Part shown: piece after piece, positions 8,275 to 18,956 of the stretch
Position numbering within the stretch: position 1 is the first letter of the stretch
Layout: each line of letters opens with the position of its first letter
NCBI GenBank assembly: GCA_029289235.1
Contig: JARFTZ010000057.1
Span: 1-64,000, forward strand
Source of the DNA: Gammaproteobacteria bacterium
GTDB taxonomy: Bacteria; Pseudomonadota; Gammaproteobacteria; Burkholderiales; Rhodocyclaceae
Direction: 5' to 3'
Length of the DNA: 64,000 nt
Translations under genes and position numbers: made by a program
Notes under the pieces: model-generated
Told to the model about the DNA's origin: nothing
Seen by the model: the letters and a program-made list of their open reading frames with translations, nothing else
Database searches by the model: none

Positions 8275-9111
8275 ATGGACCCAGACAGACCGACTTTCTT
8301 CGAACGCCTCTCTTCCCTCCTCCTGCGCGAGCCGGAGGACCGCGAGCAACTGATCCGGTTGCTGCACTCCGCACACGAAAGAAACCTGCTCGACGCCGAC
8401 GCCTTGTCCATCACCGAAGGCGCCCTGGCCGCGTCGGAAGCCGTGGTTCGCGACGTGATGGTGCCGCGGGCCAAGATGGAAGTCGTCGATATCGAGGATC
8501 CGCTGGAAAAGGTTATCGAACAGATCAACCGCACGGCACATTCGCGCTTTCCGGTGATCGAGGAAAACCGCGACAACGTGATCGGCATCCTGCTCGCCAA
8601 GGACTTGCTGCGCATCCGCAAGGACAAGCCCTTCAACCTGCGCGACTGGCTGCGCCCCGCCGTCTTCATTCCCGAGTCGAAGCGCCTCAACGTGCTGCTG
8701 CGCGAATTCCGCGTTTCGCACAACCACATGGCCGTGGTCGTCGACGAATACGCGGGGGTGAGCGGACTCATCACCATCGAGGACGTTCTCGAACAGATCG
8801 TCGGCGAAATCGAGGACGAATACGATTTCGACGAAACCGAGGACAACATCCGCCGCGACCAGTTCGGACGCTACCGCGTCAAGGCGCAAACGGCGATCGA
8901 AGACATCAACGCCGAGTTCGGCACGAACTTCAGCGACGAGGAGTGCGACACTCTTGGCGGGCTGATCCTCAACCACTTCGGCCGCGTTCCCCGCCGCAAG
9001 GAAGAACTCGATCTCGACGACCTGCACATCCAGGTCCTGCGCGCCGACCGGCGGCGGTTGTACACCCTGCTCGTCACCCGTCGCCCGCAAATCCCGGATG
9101 CCCTGGACTGA
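8275..9111 (+). CDS. corC: HlyC/CorC family transporter (YbeX)
   Basis: CBS domain pair (VMVPRAKMEVVDIEDPLEKV; GVSGLITIEDVLEQIVGEIEDEYD) and C-terminal CorC/HlyC domain. Confidence 0.9.
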   Translation: MDPDRPTFFERLSSLLLREPEDREQLIRLLHSAHERNLLDADALSITEGALAASEAVVRDVMVPRAKMEVVDIEDPLEKVIEQINRTAHSRFPVIEENRDNVIGILLAKDLLRIRKDKPFNLRDWLRPAVFIPESKRLNVLLREFRVSHNHMAVVVDEYAGVSGLITIEDVLEQIVGEIEDEYDFDETEDNIRRDQFGRYRVKAQTAIEDINAEFGTNFSDEECDTLGGLILNHFGRVPRRKEELDLDDLHIQVLRADRRRLYTLLVTRRPQIPDALD

Positions 9112-10585
9112 CTCCCCCCGGACAAACAGGGCAATCGCCCTGCTGCTGGGGGCGGTTAGCGTTGCCGCCTTCGCTCCGACAGGCGCTTTCCCCGTCCTCT
9201 GGCTTTCCCTCGCAGGGCTGTTCGCGCTGCTCACCCGTCTGGCCGACGCGAACGCTCCGACGCGCGACGGAGCGATCCTCGGCAGCTGTTTCGGTGCCGG
9301 CTTCTTCCTTTCCGGAGTCTCGTGGGTTTACGTCAGCCTCAGCATCTTCGGTGGGATGCCTGCCCCGGTCGCCGGGCTCGCCACGCTGCTGTTCTGCGTC
9401 GGGATGTCGCTCTACCCGGCGCTGGCGGGCGCGCTGTTCGTCCGCTTCGCCCCCGTTGGCTGGCGGCGCGCGCTGTTCTTCGCGGCCGCGTGGACGCTCA
9501 CGGAATGGCTGCGCGGCTGGTTTCTCACCGGGTTCCCCTGGCTGGCAGCGGGCTATTCACAAACGCCGCCCAGCCCGCTCGCCGGCTTCGCGCCGATCGT
9601 CGGCGTCTATGGCGTGTCGTTGCTGACGGCACTCGTCGGCGGCCTGTTTGCCCTGGCAATCCGCCCAGCCACGCGCTGGAAAAGCCTCGGCGCGATCGCC
9701 GTGTTGCTGCTCAGCGGTTTTCTGTTGCTTCAGCACACGTGGACGTCGCCGCACGGCGAACCGGTTCGCGTTGCCCTGCTGCAAGGCAACGTCGCCCAGG
9801 ACCTCAAATGGCGGCCGGAAAAATTCGAGGAATCGCTGCGCACCTACTACCAACTGATGCATGACTCCCCCGCGCAACTGACCGTACTGCCGGAAACCGC
9901 GCTGCCGGTTTTCCTTGACCAGGTTCCGCCGGATTACCTGGAGGCGCTGACCGCGCAGGCCGCCCGCCAACGCGGTGACCTGCTCTTCGGCATCGTCACC
10001 GGCGACCGCCACGAATACGCCAACAGCGCCGTCAGCCTCGGCGCCTCGGGCGAGCAGCGTTACGACAAATCCCACCTCGTTCCCTTCGGCGAATTCATTC
10101 CGCCTGGCTTCGCCTGGTTCATGGCGATGGCGAACATCCCGATGTCCGAGTTCACTCGCGGAGCGGAAGCGCAAAAGCCGATGCGCCTCGCGGGGCTGAA
10201 CGCGGCCATCAACATCTGCTACGAGGACGCCTTCGGCGAAGAGATCATCCGCGCGCTGCCGGAGGCCGACGTGTTGATCAACATCTCCAACGTCGCCTGG
10301 TTCGGTGATTCGCTGGCCCCACCGCAGCACCTGCAGATCGCCCGGATGCGCGCGCTGGAAACCGGGCGGATGATGCTGCGCGCCACAAACACCGGCATGA
10401 CCGCGATAGTCGGTGCAGACGGCCGCGTGCATCACGCCCTGCCGCCGTTCACCCGGGCCGCGCTGAGCGGCGAAGTCCGCGCCTATTCCGGCAGCACACC
10501 CTACGTCCGCTGGGGCAACGGGCCGATCGTCGTCGTGGCATTGCTGATCCTCTGTTTCATGCGGCGGCGCAACGCGCTATCCTGA
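9098..10585 (+). CDS. lnt: apolipoprotein N-acyltransferase
   Basis: Membrane N-terminus plus nitrilase domain (LPETALPVF, YDKSHLVPFGEFIP, NICYEDAFGEEI). Confidence 0.93.
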   Translation: MPWTDSPRTNRAIALLLGAVSVAAFAPTGAFPVLWLSLAGLFALLTRLADANAPTRDGAILGSCFGAGFFLSGVSWVYVSLSIFGGMPAPVAGLATLLFCVGMSLYPALAGALFVRFAPVGWRRALFFAAAWTLTEWLRGWFLTGFPWLAAGYSQTPPSPLAGFAPIVGVYGVSLLTALVGGLFALAIRPATRWKSLGAIAVLLLSGFLLLQHTWTSPHGEPVRVALLQGNVAQDLKWRPEKFEESLRTYYQLMHDSPAQLTVLPETALPVFLDQVPPDYLEALTAQAARQRGDLLFGIVTGDRHEYANSAVSLGASGEQRYDKSHLVPFGEFIPPGFAWFMAMANIPMSEFTRGAEAQKPMRLAGLNAAINICYEDAFGEEIIRALPEADVLINISNVAWFGDSLAPPQHLQIARMRALETGRMMLRATNTGMTAIVGADGRVHHALPPFTRAALSGEVRAYSGSTPYVRWGNGPIVVVALLILCFMRRRNALS

Positions 10586-10615
10586 TCGCCCTTGCCACAC
10601 CGGATCGATTCCGCC

Positions 10616-11533
10616 ATGAACGCACAACAACTCGAACAACAGCTCGAACAGCAACTTCTGACCGCCGGCATCCGGCGCGCCAATTCCACCGAACTCTTCC
10701 CGGCCCAGCACCAACCCGGCGACGCCGGCCTGCCGATGCTCGTCGTCGAAAACCCGCTCGGCCGTAGCATCATTGCCCTGCAGGGCGCGCACGTCATGGC
10801 CTTCCAGCCGGCCGGCGGCCGCGAGATGCTGTGGATCTCGCCGAAGACCTTGCTGCAGGATGGCGTTCCGATCCGCGGCGGCATCCCGCTGTGCCTGCCC
10901 TGGTTCGGCCCCGGCCCGGACGGCAAGACAATGCACGGCTTCGCCCGGGTCAAGGAATGGACTATCGCAACTGTCGAACGCCTGACCAGTGGCGCCACAC
11001 GCCTGACGCTGGAACTCGCCGGCGACGAAGCAACGAGCGCGCTGTGGCCGCACGCCTTCGCTTTCCGCCTGGAGATCGAGACCGGTAACACCCTGACGAT
11101 GTCACTGCGCGTTGAAAACCGCGGCATTACCCCCGCGCCGCTGGCCGTCGCCTTCCACACCTACTTCGCCGTCCCCGACGTTGCGCAAGCACGCGTTGCC
11201 GGACTGGAAGGAACGACGTACATCGACAAGATGGACAATTTCCTGAAGAAGCCGCAGTCCGGCGAGGTAACGATCGACAGCGTGACCGACCGCATCTACC
11301 TCGACGTGCCGAAACGGCAGACGATCAGGGCTGGCACGAACTGCATCGGCATTGAATCCGAAAGCAAATGCGCCGTCGTCTGGAACGCCTGGAGCAACGA
11401 CAAGAACATCCCCGACCTCGGCGAGGGCAACCACGTCGGCTACCTCTGCGTGGAGCGCGGCGACGTCGCCGACCATGCGTTGACGCTGGCGCCGGAAGCC
11501 ATCTACACAACCTGGATGACGCTGTCCGCCTGA
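10616..11533 (+). CDS. D-hexose-6-phosphate mutarotase (YeaD-like)
   Basis: Aldose-1-epimerase fold motifs (RGGIPLCLPWFGP; HTYFAVPDVAQARVAGLEGTTYIDK). Confidence 0.85.
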   Translation: MNAQQLEQQLEQQLLTAGIRRANSTELFPAQHQPGDAGLPMLVVENPLGRSIIALQGAHVMAFQPAGGREMLWISPKTLLQDGVPIRGGIPLCLPWFGPGPDGKTMHGFARVKEWTIATVERLTSGATRLTLELAGDEATSALWPHAFAFRLEIETGNTLTMSLRVENRGITPAPLAVAFHTYFAVPDVAQARVAGLEGTTYIDKMDNFLKKPQSGEVTIDSVTDRIYLDVPKRQTIRAGTNCIGIESESKCAVVWNAWSNDKNIPDLGEGNHVGYLCVERGDVADHALTLAPEAIYTTWMTLSA

Positions 11534-11608
11534 CTCTCCCCGCGCTTTATTGCCTTGAGGAAAAGCAAGTAAAATCGCGGTTTATCACGTTTCTTTCCGA
11601 AGCCTTAC

Positions 11609-12499
11609 ATGCCCACATTTCAGGAAGTCATTCTGCGTCTCCAGAATTTCTGGGACAAACAAGGGTGCGCGCTGCTCCAGCCGTACGACATCGAGGTCGG
11701 CGCCGGCACCTTCCACACCGCCACGTTCCTGCGTTCGATCGGACCGGAACCGTGGAACGCCGCCTACGTGCAGCCCTCCCGCCGGCCGAAGGACGGCCGC
11801 TACGGCGAAAACCCCAACCGTCTGCAGCACTACTACCAGTACCAGGTGGTGCTGAAGCCCTCGCCCGCGAACATCCAGGAACTCTACCTGCAGTCGCTGG
11901 AAGCGCTGGGCATCAACCTCCAGGAGCACGACATCCGCTTCGTCGAGGACGACTGGGAATCACCGACGCTCGGCGCCTGGGGCCTCGGCTGGGAAGTCTG
12001 GCTCGACGGCATGGAGGTCACGCAATTCACCTACTTCCAGGAAGTCGGCTCGCTGACCTGCAAGCCGGTACTCGGCGAGATCACCTACGGCCTGGAACGC
12101 TTGGCGATGTACCTGCAGGGCGTCGAGAACGTTTATGACCTGGTGTGGACCAACGCCGGCGGCCGGGTTCTGACCTACGGCGACGTTTATCACCAGAACG
12201 AGGTCGAGCAGTCGAAGTACAACTTCGAGCACTCGAACGTCGAAATCCTTTTCCGCCACTTTGCCGACCACGAGTCGGAAGCCAAGCGCCTGATGGGCCT
12301 CGACCTCGCGCTGCCGGCCTTCGAACAGGTGATGAAGTGCTCGCACTGCTTCAACCTGCTCGACGCGCACGGCGCCATCTCGGTCACCGAGCGCGCCGCC
12401 TACATCGGCCGGGTCCGCGCCTTGGCGCGCGAAGTCGCGCAGTCCTACTACAACTCCCGCGAAGCGCTCGGCTTCCCGATGTGCAAGGGAGGCAACTAA
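11609..12499 (+). CDS. glyQ: glycyl-tRNA synthetase alpha subunit
   Basis: [40 protein letters not shown]. Confidence 0.97.
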   Translation: MPTFQEVILRLQNFWDKQGCALLQPYDIEVGAGTFHTATFLRSIGPEPWNAAYVQPSRRPKDGRYGENPNRLQHYYQYQVVLKPSPANIQELYLQSLEALGINLQEHDIRFVEDDWESPTLGAWGLGWEVWLDGMEVTQFTYFQEVGSLTCKPVLGEITYGLERLAMYLQGVENVYDLVWTNAGGRVLTYGDVYHQNEVEQSKYNFEHSNVEILFRHFADHESEAKRLMGLDLALPAFEQVMKCSHCFNLLDAHGAISVTERAAYIGRVRALAREVAQSYYNSREALGFPMCKGGN

Positions 12500-12500
12500 G

Positions 12501-14585
12501 ATGACCACCGCCACACTTCTCGTCGAACTCCTTACCGAAGAACTGCCGCCGAAGGCACTTGCCCGCCTCGGCGAGGTCTTCGCCAAACAGATCCACATCG
12601 GCCTGTCCGACCGCAATCTTGTCGCCGCAACGGGCGCTTACGAGTGGTTCGCCACGCCGCGCCGGCTGGCCATCCTCGTCCCGAACGTGCTTGCGGTGGC
12701 GCCCGATGCCACGGCGTTCGAAAAAATCATGCCCGTTTCCGTCGCCCTGGACGCCAGCGGCCAGCCGACGCCCGCGCTGAAGAAAAAGCTCGAAGCCAAG
12801 AGCATCCCGCTCGACGCCATCGCGCAGTTCGAGAAGCGCATGGACGGCAAATCCGAGACCTTCTTCTACAAGGCGACCGTGCAGGGCGCCAAGCTCGATG
12901 ACGTCCTTGCCGGCATCGTCGCCGAGGCGCTGAAGAAGCTGCCGATCCCGAAGGTGATGCGCTGGGGCGATTCCGAACACCAGTTCGTGCGCCCGGTCCA
13001 TGGTCTGGTGCAATTGCACGGCGCACGTATCGTGCCCGGCGAAGTCCTCGGCCTCACCAGCCGCAACATCACCCGCGGCCACCGCTTCCTTTCTTCCGGC
13101 GACATCGTCCTCGGCTCCGCCGACGCCTACGCTGACGCACTAAAAGCCCAAGGCAAGGTTGTCGCCAGTTTCGCCGAGCGCCGCGCCTCGATCGCCGCGC
13201 AACTCGATGCCAAGGCGAAGGAACTGAACGCCACGATCAACCCCTCCGAAGGCCTGCTCGACGAAGTCACCGCGCTGGTCGAATGGCCAGTGATCTACGT
13301 CGGCGAGTTCGAAGCCGAATACCTCGACGTTCCGCAGGAATGCCTGATCCTGACGATGCAGCAGAACCAGAAGTACTTCCCGCTGCTCGACGCGTCGAAG
13401 AAGCTGCTCAACAAGTTCCTGATCGTCTCCAACATGCAGGTTGACGACCCGAAGCACATCGTCGGCGGCAACGCCCGCGTCGTCCGTCCGCGTCTGTCTG
13501 ACGCCCGCTTCTTCTTCAACCAGGACCGCAAGGCGCCGCTCGCCTCCCGACTGGAGAAGCTGGGCAACGTCGTCTATCACAACAAGATCGGCTCGGTGCT
13601 GCAACGCGTCGAACGGCTGGAAGCGCTGGCCGGCAAGATCGCCCACCGCCTCGCGGCCAACGCCGAACTTGCCGCGCGCGCCGCGCGCCTGGCCAAGGCC
13701 GACCTCGTCACCGACATGGTCGGCGAGTTCCCCGAACTGCAGGGGATCATGGGCCGCTACTACGCGCTGCACGACGGCGAGGACAAGCAGGTCGCCGACG
13801 CCATCCAGGCACACTACCAGCCCCGCTTTGCCGGCGACGCGCTGCCGGCCGGCAACATCGCCTGCGCCGCCGCACTGGCCGACAAGCTCGACGCGCTCGT
13901 CGGCTTCTTCGGCATCGGCCAGATCCCGACCGGCGACAAGGACCCGTTCGGCCTGCGCCGCGCCGCGCTCGGCGTGCTGCGTATCCTGATGGAAACGCCG
14001 TTGCCGCTCGACCTCGCCGAACTGATCGCCGACGCACAGGCCGGCTTTGCCGCCGGCGTGCTGACGCAGCCGGTCGCCGAGCCGCTGCTCGACTTCATGC
14101 TAGACCGCCTGCGCGGTCTGTTGAAGGACGCCGGCTACGGCCAGGACGTCGTCGAAGCCGTGCTGACCCAGCGTCCGACGCGCATCGACCTCGTTCCGGC
14201 CAAGCTCGCCGCCGTGCGCGACTTCCTGCACCTGCCGGAAGCGCTGGCTCTCGCTGCCGCCAACAAGCGGATCGGCAACATCCTGAAGAAGGCGGAAGGC
14301 AACCTGCCCGAGCCTGACGTTGCCCTGTTGCAGGAACCTGCGGAAAAAGCGCTGTTCGAACGCGTGGTGCTGATCGCGCCGGTGGTCAAGTCGCACGTAA
14401 CCAACGAGGATTACGCCGACGCGCTGAAGGTGCTCGCCTCGGTACGCGCCGAAGTTGACCAGTTCTTCGAGGACGTGATGGTCAACGTCGATGAACCGCT
14501 GATCCGCGCCAACCGCCTGGGCCTGCTCAAGTCCCTGTTCGATCAACTCAATGCTGTAGCCGACATTTCGAAACTGGGCGTATGA
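12501..14585 (+). CDS. glyS: glycyl-tRNA synthetase beta subunit
   Basis: [15 protein letters not shown]; follows glyQ directly. Confidence 0.97.
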   Translation: MTTATLLVELLTEELPPKALARLGEVFAKQIHIGLSDRNLVAATGAYEWFATPRRLAILVPNVLAVAPDATAFEKIMPVSVALDASGQPTPALKKKLEAKSIPLDAIAQFEKRMDGKSETFFYKATVQGAKLDDVLAGIVAEALKKLPIPKVMRWGDSEHQFVRPVHGLVQLHGARIVPGEVLGLTSRNITRGHRFLSSGDIVLGSADAYADALKAQGKVVASFAERRASIAAQLDAKAKELNATINPSEGLLDEVTALVEWPVIYVGEFEAEYLDVPQECLILTMQQNQKYFPLLDASKKLLNKFLIVSNMQVDDPKHIVGGNARVVRPRLSDARFFFNQDRKAPLASRLEKLGNVVYHNKIGSVLQRVERLEALAGKIAHRLAANAELAARAARLAKADLVTDMVGEFPELQGIMGRYYALHDGEDKQVADAIQAHYQPRFAGDALPAGNIACAAALADKLDALVGFFGIGQIPTGDKDPFGLRRAALGVLRILMETPLPLDLAELIADAQAGFAAGVLTQPVAEPLLDFMLDRLRGLLKDAGYGQDVVEAVLTQRPTRIDLVPAKLAAVRDFLHLPEALALAAANKRIGNILKKAEGNLPEPDVALLQEPAEKALFERVVLIAPVVKSHVTNEDYADALKVLASVRAEVDQFFEDVMVNVDEPLIRANRLGLLKSLFDQLNAVADISKLGV

Positions 14586-15118
14586 AACTCGTCATCCTCG
14601 ACCGCGACGGCGTCATCAATTTCGACTCGGACCACTTCATCAAGTCGCCGGCCGAATGGAAACCCATTCCCGGCAGCCTGGAAGCGATCGCCCGCCTGAC
14701 CCAGGCGGGTTTCAAGGTCGTCGTGGCGTCGAACCAGTCGGGGATCGACCGCGGCCTCTTCGACATGGACACGCTGAACGCCATCCACGACAAGATGCAC
14801 CGCGCCGTAAAGGCTGTTGGCGGACGGATCGACGCGATCTTCTATTGCCCGCACTCGGCCGACTCGAACTGCAATTGCCGCAAACCCAAGCCCGGCATGT
14901 TCGAGCGTATCGCGGCCTGTTTCAATATCGACCTCGGCGCCACCTATGCGATTGGCGATTCCCTGCGCGATCTGCAGGCAGCCGCCAGCGCCGGCGCCAA
15001 GCCGGTTCTGGTGCTTTCCGGCAAGGGCAAGGGCACCCAGGCCGACGGCGGCATGCCCGAAGGCACGCTGGTTTTCGACGATCTCGCGGCCGTGGTCGAA
15101 TTCATCCTCGCCTCATGA
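14582..15118 (+). CDS. gmhB: D-glycero-beta-D-manno-heptose 1,7-bisphosphate 7-phosphatase
   Basis: HAD motif [18 protein letters not shown]. Confidence 0.9.
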   Translation: MKLVILDRDGVINFDSDHFIKSPAEWKPIPGSLEAIARLTQAGFKVVVASNQSGIDRGLFDMDTLNAIHDKMHRAVKAVGGRIDAIFYCPHSADSNCNCRKPKPGMFERIAACFNIDLGATYAIGDSLRDLQAAASAGAKPVLVLSGKGKGTQADGGMPEGTLVFDDLAAVVEFILAS

Positions 15119-15861
15119 TCGCCCTGCTCCGTTCCGCGCTTTTCCTCCTGCTCGCCACCCTGATCACTGCCCCGGCGGGGCTGCTCGTCACGCTGGCGGT
15201 CGTCCTGCCGATGCGTGCGCGCTTCGCCATCATCGCTTTCTGGCGCGCCGGCTTCATGGCGCTTTGCGATCACGTGCTGGGCTTGCGCTATCAGGTCATC
15301 GGCCGGGAGAATATCCCGGCGACACCGTCCGTCGTCCTTTCCAAGCACCAGTCGGCCTGGGAAACGATCGGCCTGCAGGCCATTTTCCCGCCGCTCGTCT
15401 TCGTCCTGAAACGCTCGCTGCTGATGATTCCCTTCCTGGGGTGGGCATTTGCGGCAGTCAAGATGATCTCCATCGACCGCGCCGCCGGCAAGAACGCGCT
15501 GAAGCAGGTAGAGAAACAGGGCCGCGACCGCCTCGCTGCGGGTTACTGGGTCGTCATTTTCCCGGAAGGGACGCGCATCGCGCCGGGCGAGACGCGGCGC
15601 TTCAAGACCGGCGGCGCGCACCTCGCGGTTTCCGCCGGCGCCCCGGTCGTTCCGGTGGCTCATAACGCCGGCGAATTCTGGGCAAAGAACGCCTTCGTCA
15701 AGAAGCCCGGCCTGATCACCGTCAGCATCGGCCCGGCGATCGACACGCAAGGCAAGACCGCCGAGCAGGTCACCACGCTGGCCGAGCAGTGGATCGAAGC
15801 CGAAATGCGGCGCCTCTCGCCGCACCGTTATCCCGACAGCGCCCATGCCGTGGCAAGCTGA
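15115..15861 (+). CDS. plsC: 1-acyl-sn-glycerol-3-phosphate acyltransferase
   Basis: SKHQSAWET and FPEGTR acyltransferase motifs; overlaps the gmhB stop. Confidence 0.9.
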   Translation: MIALLRSALFLLLATLITAPAGLLVTLAVVLPMRARFAIIAFWRAGFMALCDHVLGLRYQVIGRENIPATPSVVLSKHQSAWETIGLQAIFPPLVFVLKRSLLMIPFLGWAFAAVKMISIDRAAGKNALKQVEKQGRDRLAAGYWVVIFPEGTRIAPGETRRFKTGGAHLAVSAGAPVVPVAHNAGEFWAKNAFVKKPGLITVSIGPAIDTQGKTAEQVTTLAEQWIEAEMRRLSPHRYPDSAHAVAS

Positions 15862-16597
15862 ACTGCCTCTTGAGCTGGAACCCCCTGCCGCCGGCGAGAC
15901 ACCCCGAACCATCGCCCTCGGCGACCGCATCGTACCCTACATCCTGCGACGCGCGCGGCGCCGCACCATCGGACTTACCATCGACCATCGCGGCCTGCGC
16001 GTCGGGGCACCGCACCGCGCACCGCTGATCGAGGTCGAAACACTGATCCGCAAGCACGGCGACTGGGTCAGGCAAAAGCTTGACGAGTGGCGGAGCCGGC
16101 GTTGTCCGGAACCGCTGCGTCTGACCGACGGTACACGCCTGCCCTGTCTCGGCGGCGAGGTGGAAATCCGGCTTGCCGCAGGCAACAACCGGGCCGTGTG
16201 GAACACCGACAACACGCTGACGCTTTGCCTGCGCGCGCCGGAACACGCCGGCGGCGTCCTGGAGAAGGCGCTCAAGGCGCTTGCGCTCGAACATTTCCAT
16301 GCCGAGTTGACACATCACGCGGCCCGATTCGGCCTGGCGACACCACCGTTGCGCCTCTCCTCCGCACGCACGCGCTGGGGCAGTTGCAGCCAGAGGAGCG
16401 GCATCCGCCTGAACTGGCGGCTGATCCATTTTTCGCCGCAGATCATCGACTACGTGATCGTGCATGAACTCGCCCATCTGCGCGAGATGAATCACAGCCC
16501 CCGCTTCTGGGCCATCGTCGCGCACTATTGCCCGGACTTCCGGACCACCCGCGCGCGACTGAAGCAACTCTCCGCCACCCTGCCGGCGTTCGCCTGA
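15845..16597 (+). CDS. M48/SprT-like (DUF45) metallopeptidase family protein
   Basis: HELAHLREMNHSPRFW zinc motif; RTRWGSCS. Confidence 0.85.
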   Translation: MPWQAELPLELEPPAAGETPRTIALGDRIVPYILRRARRRTIGLTIDHRGLRVGAPHRAPLIEVETLIRKHGDWVRQKLDEWRSRRCPEPLRLTDGTRLPCLGGEVEIRLAAGNNRAVWNTDNTLTLCLRAPEHAGGVLEKALKALALEHFHAELTHHAARFGLATPPLRLSSARTRWGSCSQRSGIRLNWRLIHFSPQIIDYVIVHELAHLREMNHSPRFWAIVAHYCPDFRTTRARLKQLSATLPAFA

Positions 16598-16630
16598 ACA
16601 CCCGCTCTTACTCTTTCCCGAGGAACCGCC

Positions 16631-17671
16631 ATGCGCATCGAACAGGACATCAAGCTCGACTTCAAGGACGTGCTCATCCGCCCGAAACGCTCCACCCTGA
16701 CCTCGCGCTCCGAGGTCGACATCTCGCGCGACTACGTCTTCCTGCATTCGCAGAGAACCTACCACGGCATCCCGATCATCGCCGCCAACATGGACACCAC
16801 CGGCACCTTCGAGATGGCCCGCGCGCTGGCCCGGCACAAACTCGCCGTCGCGCTGCACAAGCATTACGACGAGTCGGATCTGCTCGCCTATTTCGCCAAA
16901 CCGCCGGCCGGCGGCTGCACGTTCTACTCGATGGGCATCACCACGCCCGACTTCGAGAAGTTCCAGCGGGTAATGGAAAAGGCCAACGGCACGATCGAAA
17001 ACGTCTGCGTCGACGTCGCCAACGGCTACACCAAGGCCTTCATCAGCTTCATCCACAAGCTGCGCCGGGCGTTTCCGGCGATCACCATCATGGCCGGCAA
17101 CGTGGTTACCGGCGAGATGACCGAGGAGTTGATCCTCGACGGCGTCGACATCGTCAAGGTCGGCATCGGCCCCGGCTCGGTGTGCACCACCCGCAAGATG
17201 TCCGGCGTGGGCTATCCGCAGCTGTCGGCGATCATCGAATGCGCCGACGCCGCGCACGGCCTGCGCGGGCTGATCTGCGCCGATGGCGGCTGTACCTCGC
17301 CGGGCGACCTGGCCAAGGCCTTCGGCGCCGGCGCCGACTTCGTGATGCTCGGCGGCATGCTCGCCGGACACGACGAATGCGCCTCGGAACTCGTCGAGGT
17401 CGATGGCGAGCGCAAGATGCGCTTCTACGGCATGAGCTCGCGCGAGGCGATGAACAAGTATTCCGGCGGCGTCGCCGGCTACCGCGCGTCGGAAGGCAAG
17501 GAAGTGCTGCTCGACTACCGCGGCCCGGTCGAGAACACCCTGCAGGACATCCTCGGTGGCGTACGCTCGGCATGCACCTACGTGGGCGCCCGCAAGTTGA
17601 AGGAATTGTCGAAGCGCACCACCTTCGTCCGCGTCACCCAGCAGTTGAACGAGGTGTTCGGCGCCTCCTGA
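16631..17671 (+). CDS. guaC: GMP reductase
   Basis: [50 protein letters not shown]. Confidence 0.92.
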   Translation: MRIEQDIKLDFKDVLIRPKRSTLTSRSEVDISRDYVFLHSQRTYHGIPIIAANMDTTGTFEMARALARHKLAVALHKHYDESDLLAYFAKPPAGGCTFYSMGITTPDFEKFQRVMEKANGTIENVCVDVANGYTKAFISFIHKLRRAFPAITIMAGNVVTGEMTEELILDGVDIVKVGIGPGSVCTTRKMSGVGYPQLSAIIECADAAHGLRGLICADGGCTSPGDLAKAFGAGADFVMLGGMLAGHDECASELVEVDGERKMRFYGMSSREAMNKYSGGVAGYRASEGKEVLLDYRGPVENTLQDILGGVRSACTYVGARKLKELSKRTTFVRVTQQLNEVFGAS

Positions 17672-17677
17672 TCTACC

Positions 17678-18826
17678 TCATTCAAGCTGCAATGCAGCGT
17701 AGAGCATCAGCCGGTCGTCGATCCGCGCGAGATCGAGACCGGTGATTTCCCCGATCCGCCGCAGGCGGTAATCCAGCGTGTTGCGGTGGATACCCAATTG
17801 CCGCGCGGCGCGCTCCGCCAGACAATCCTGCATAAACCAGGCAACCAGCGTGGCACGCAGCGATCCACGCCCGTCGGCGACGGCCAGGCGATCCAGCGGC
17901 CGGCGTAATTGCTCCGCCTGCCATCCCGCACCGAGGCCGGACAACAACACCGGGAAGCTGAGATCGTAATACGAAATCAGCCGCCCGCTTTTATCGCGCG
18001 CTCGTCCGACCCGGGCCGTGCGTTTTGCGCATTGATACGACAGGGGGATTCCGTCGATTCCGGGCAGCGCCACGCCGATGCTCACGACCGCCGGCGTCTG
18101 CAGCGCCGGACGCATCGCCGCCTCCAGTGCGAGAAGCAGCGTCTTCGCTGCCACGGCGAGTCCGGCCGCATCGTCGCCTCCGGCGACGACCGGCAACATG
18201 ACCAGCTCGCGCGGCGACACGGCTGAAATCAACAGCGCTGGTTCCGACGCGGTCAGATGCTGCTGGCAACGCTGCAGTTCGGCCATCGCGCAATCCGGAC
18301 CGATCGTCTCGTCGAGCAGTTCCAGCACCACGGCCGCGCGCCGTTCCCGGAAATCGACACCAAGCCGGCCACCCCAGCGCTCCAGATCGGTGCGTGAAGT
18401 CGCCCCCGGCGAAATGAGCTGGTCGACGAACTCCTCGCGATAGCGCTTCTCGTGCTGCAATTCGCGCAGAAGTTGTGCCTGTTCTAGGATCATCTCCGCC
18501 ATCACCCGCACGAGTTCGCCGACCTGGCGCACCTCGTCGGGGGCGCCGGAGACCCCCACCACGCCGCAAAGTTGACCGCGCACCGTCAAAGGAATATTGA
18601 CTCCCGGTTTCGCGCCTTCCAGACCGCGCGTCACGGCCGCGTCCACTTCCACCGTCCGCGACAGGGCCAGCGCCTGACGTGCGCCGGCATGGAGTTCGCC
18701 GAGGCGTTCCGGGCTGCCGCTCCCCAGGATAACGCCGTTGACATCCATCACGTTGACGTTGAACGGGACGATCTTCATCGTCCGCTCGACGATCTCCTGC
18801 GCCAAAGCACGTTCCAGCAAAACCAT
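17678..18826 (-). CDS. cdaR: CdaR-family sugar diacid transcriptional regulator
   Basis: N-terminal diacid-recognition-like domain and C-terminal PucR-type HTH (AARQLGIHRNTLDYRLRRIGEITGLDL). Confidence 0.88.
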   Translation of the reverse strand: MVLLERALAQEIVERTMKIVPFNVNVMDVNGVILGSGSPERLGELHAGARQALALSRTVEVDAAVTRGLEGAKPGVNIPLTVRGQLCGVVGVSGAPDEVRQVGELVRVMAEMILEQAQLLRELQHEKRYREEFVDQLISPGATSRTDLERWGGRLGVDFRERRAAVVLELLDETIGPDCAMAELQRCQQHLTASEPALLISAVSPRELVMLPVVAGGDDAAGLAVAAKTLLLALEAAMRPALQTPAVVSIGVALPGIDGIPLSYQCAKRTARVGRARDKSGRLISYYDLSFPVLLSGLGAGWQAEQLRRPLDRLAVADGRGSLRATLVAWFMQDCLAERAARQLGIHRNTLDYRLRRIGEITGLDLARIDDRLMLYAALQLE

Positions 18827-18887
18827 ACAGACTCACGGACAGAAAGGAAAACGACACAATTTTTACACGAATTTCACCCCCTGTATT

Positions 18888-18899
18888 GTGCAACTGCAC
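18888..18899. promoter_or_regulatory. candidate CdaR operator in the cdaR/glxK divergent region
   Basis: Perfect dyad GTGCA-AC-TGCAC, followed by a further TGCAC half-site. Confidence 0.45.
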
Positions 18900-18956
18900 G
18901 ATGCACTGTTTTGGCATTCGCACTACGATAGGGCGTTTTCCGAAGGAGGCCACATC

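Noticed and set aside
15770-17371. 533-aa minus-strand ORF opposite plsC/metallopeptidase/guaC
   Set aside because: Runs antisense across three well-supported genes; no domain motifs.
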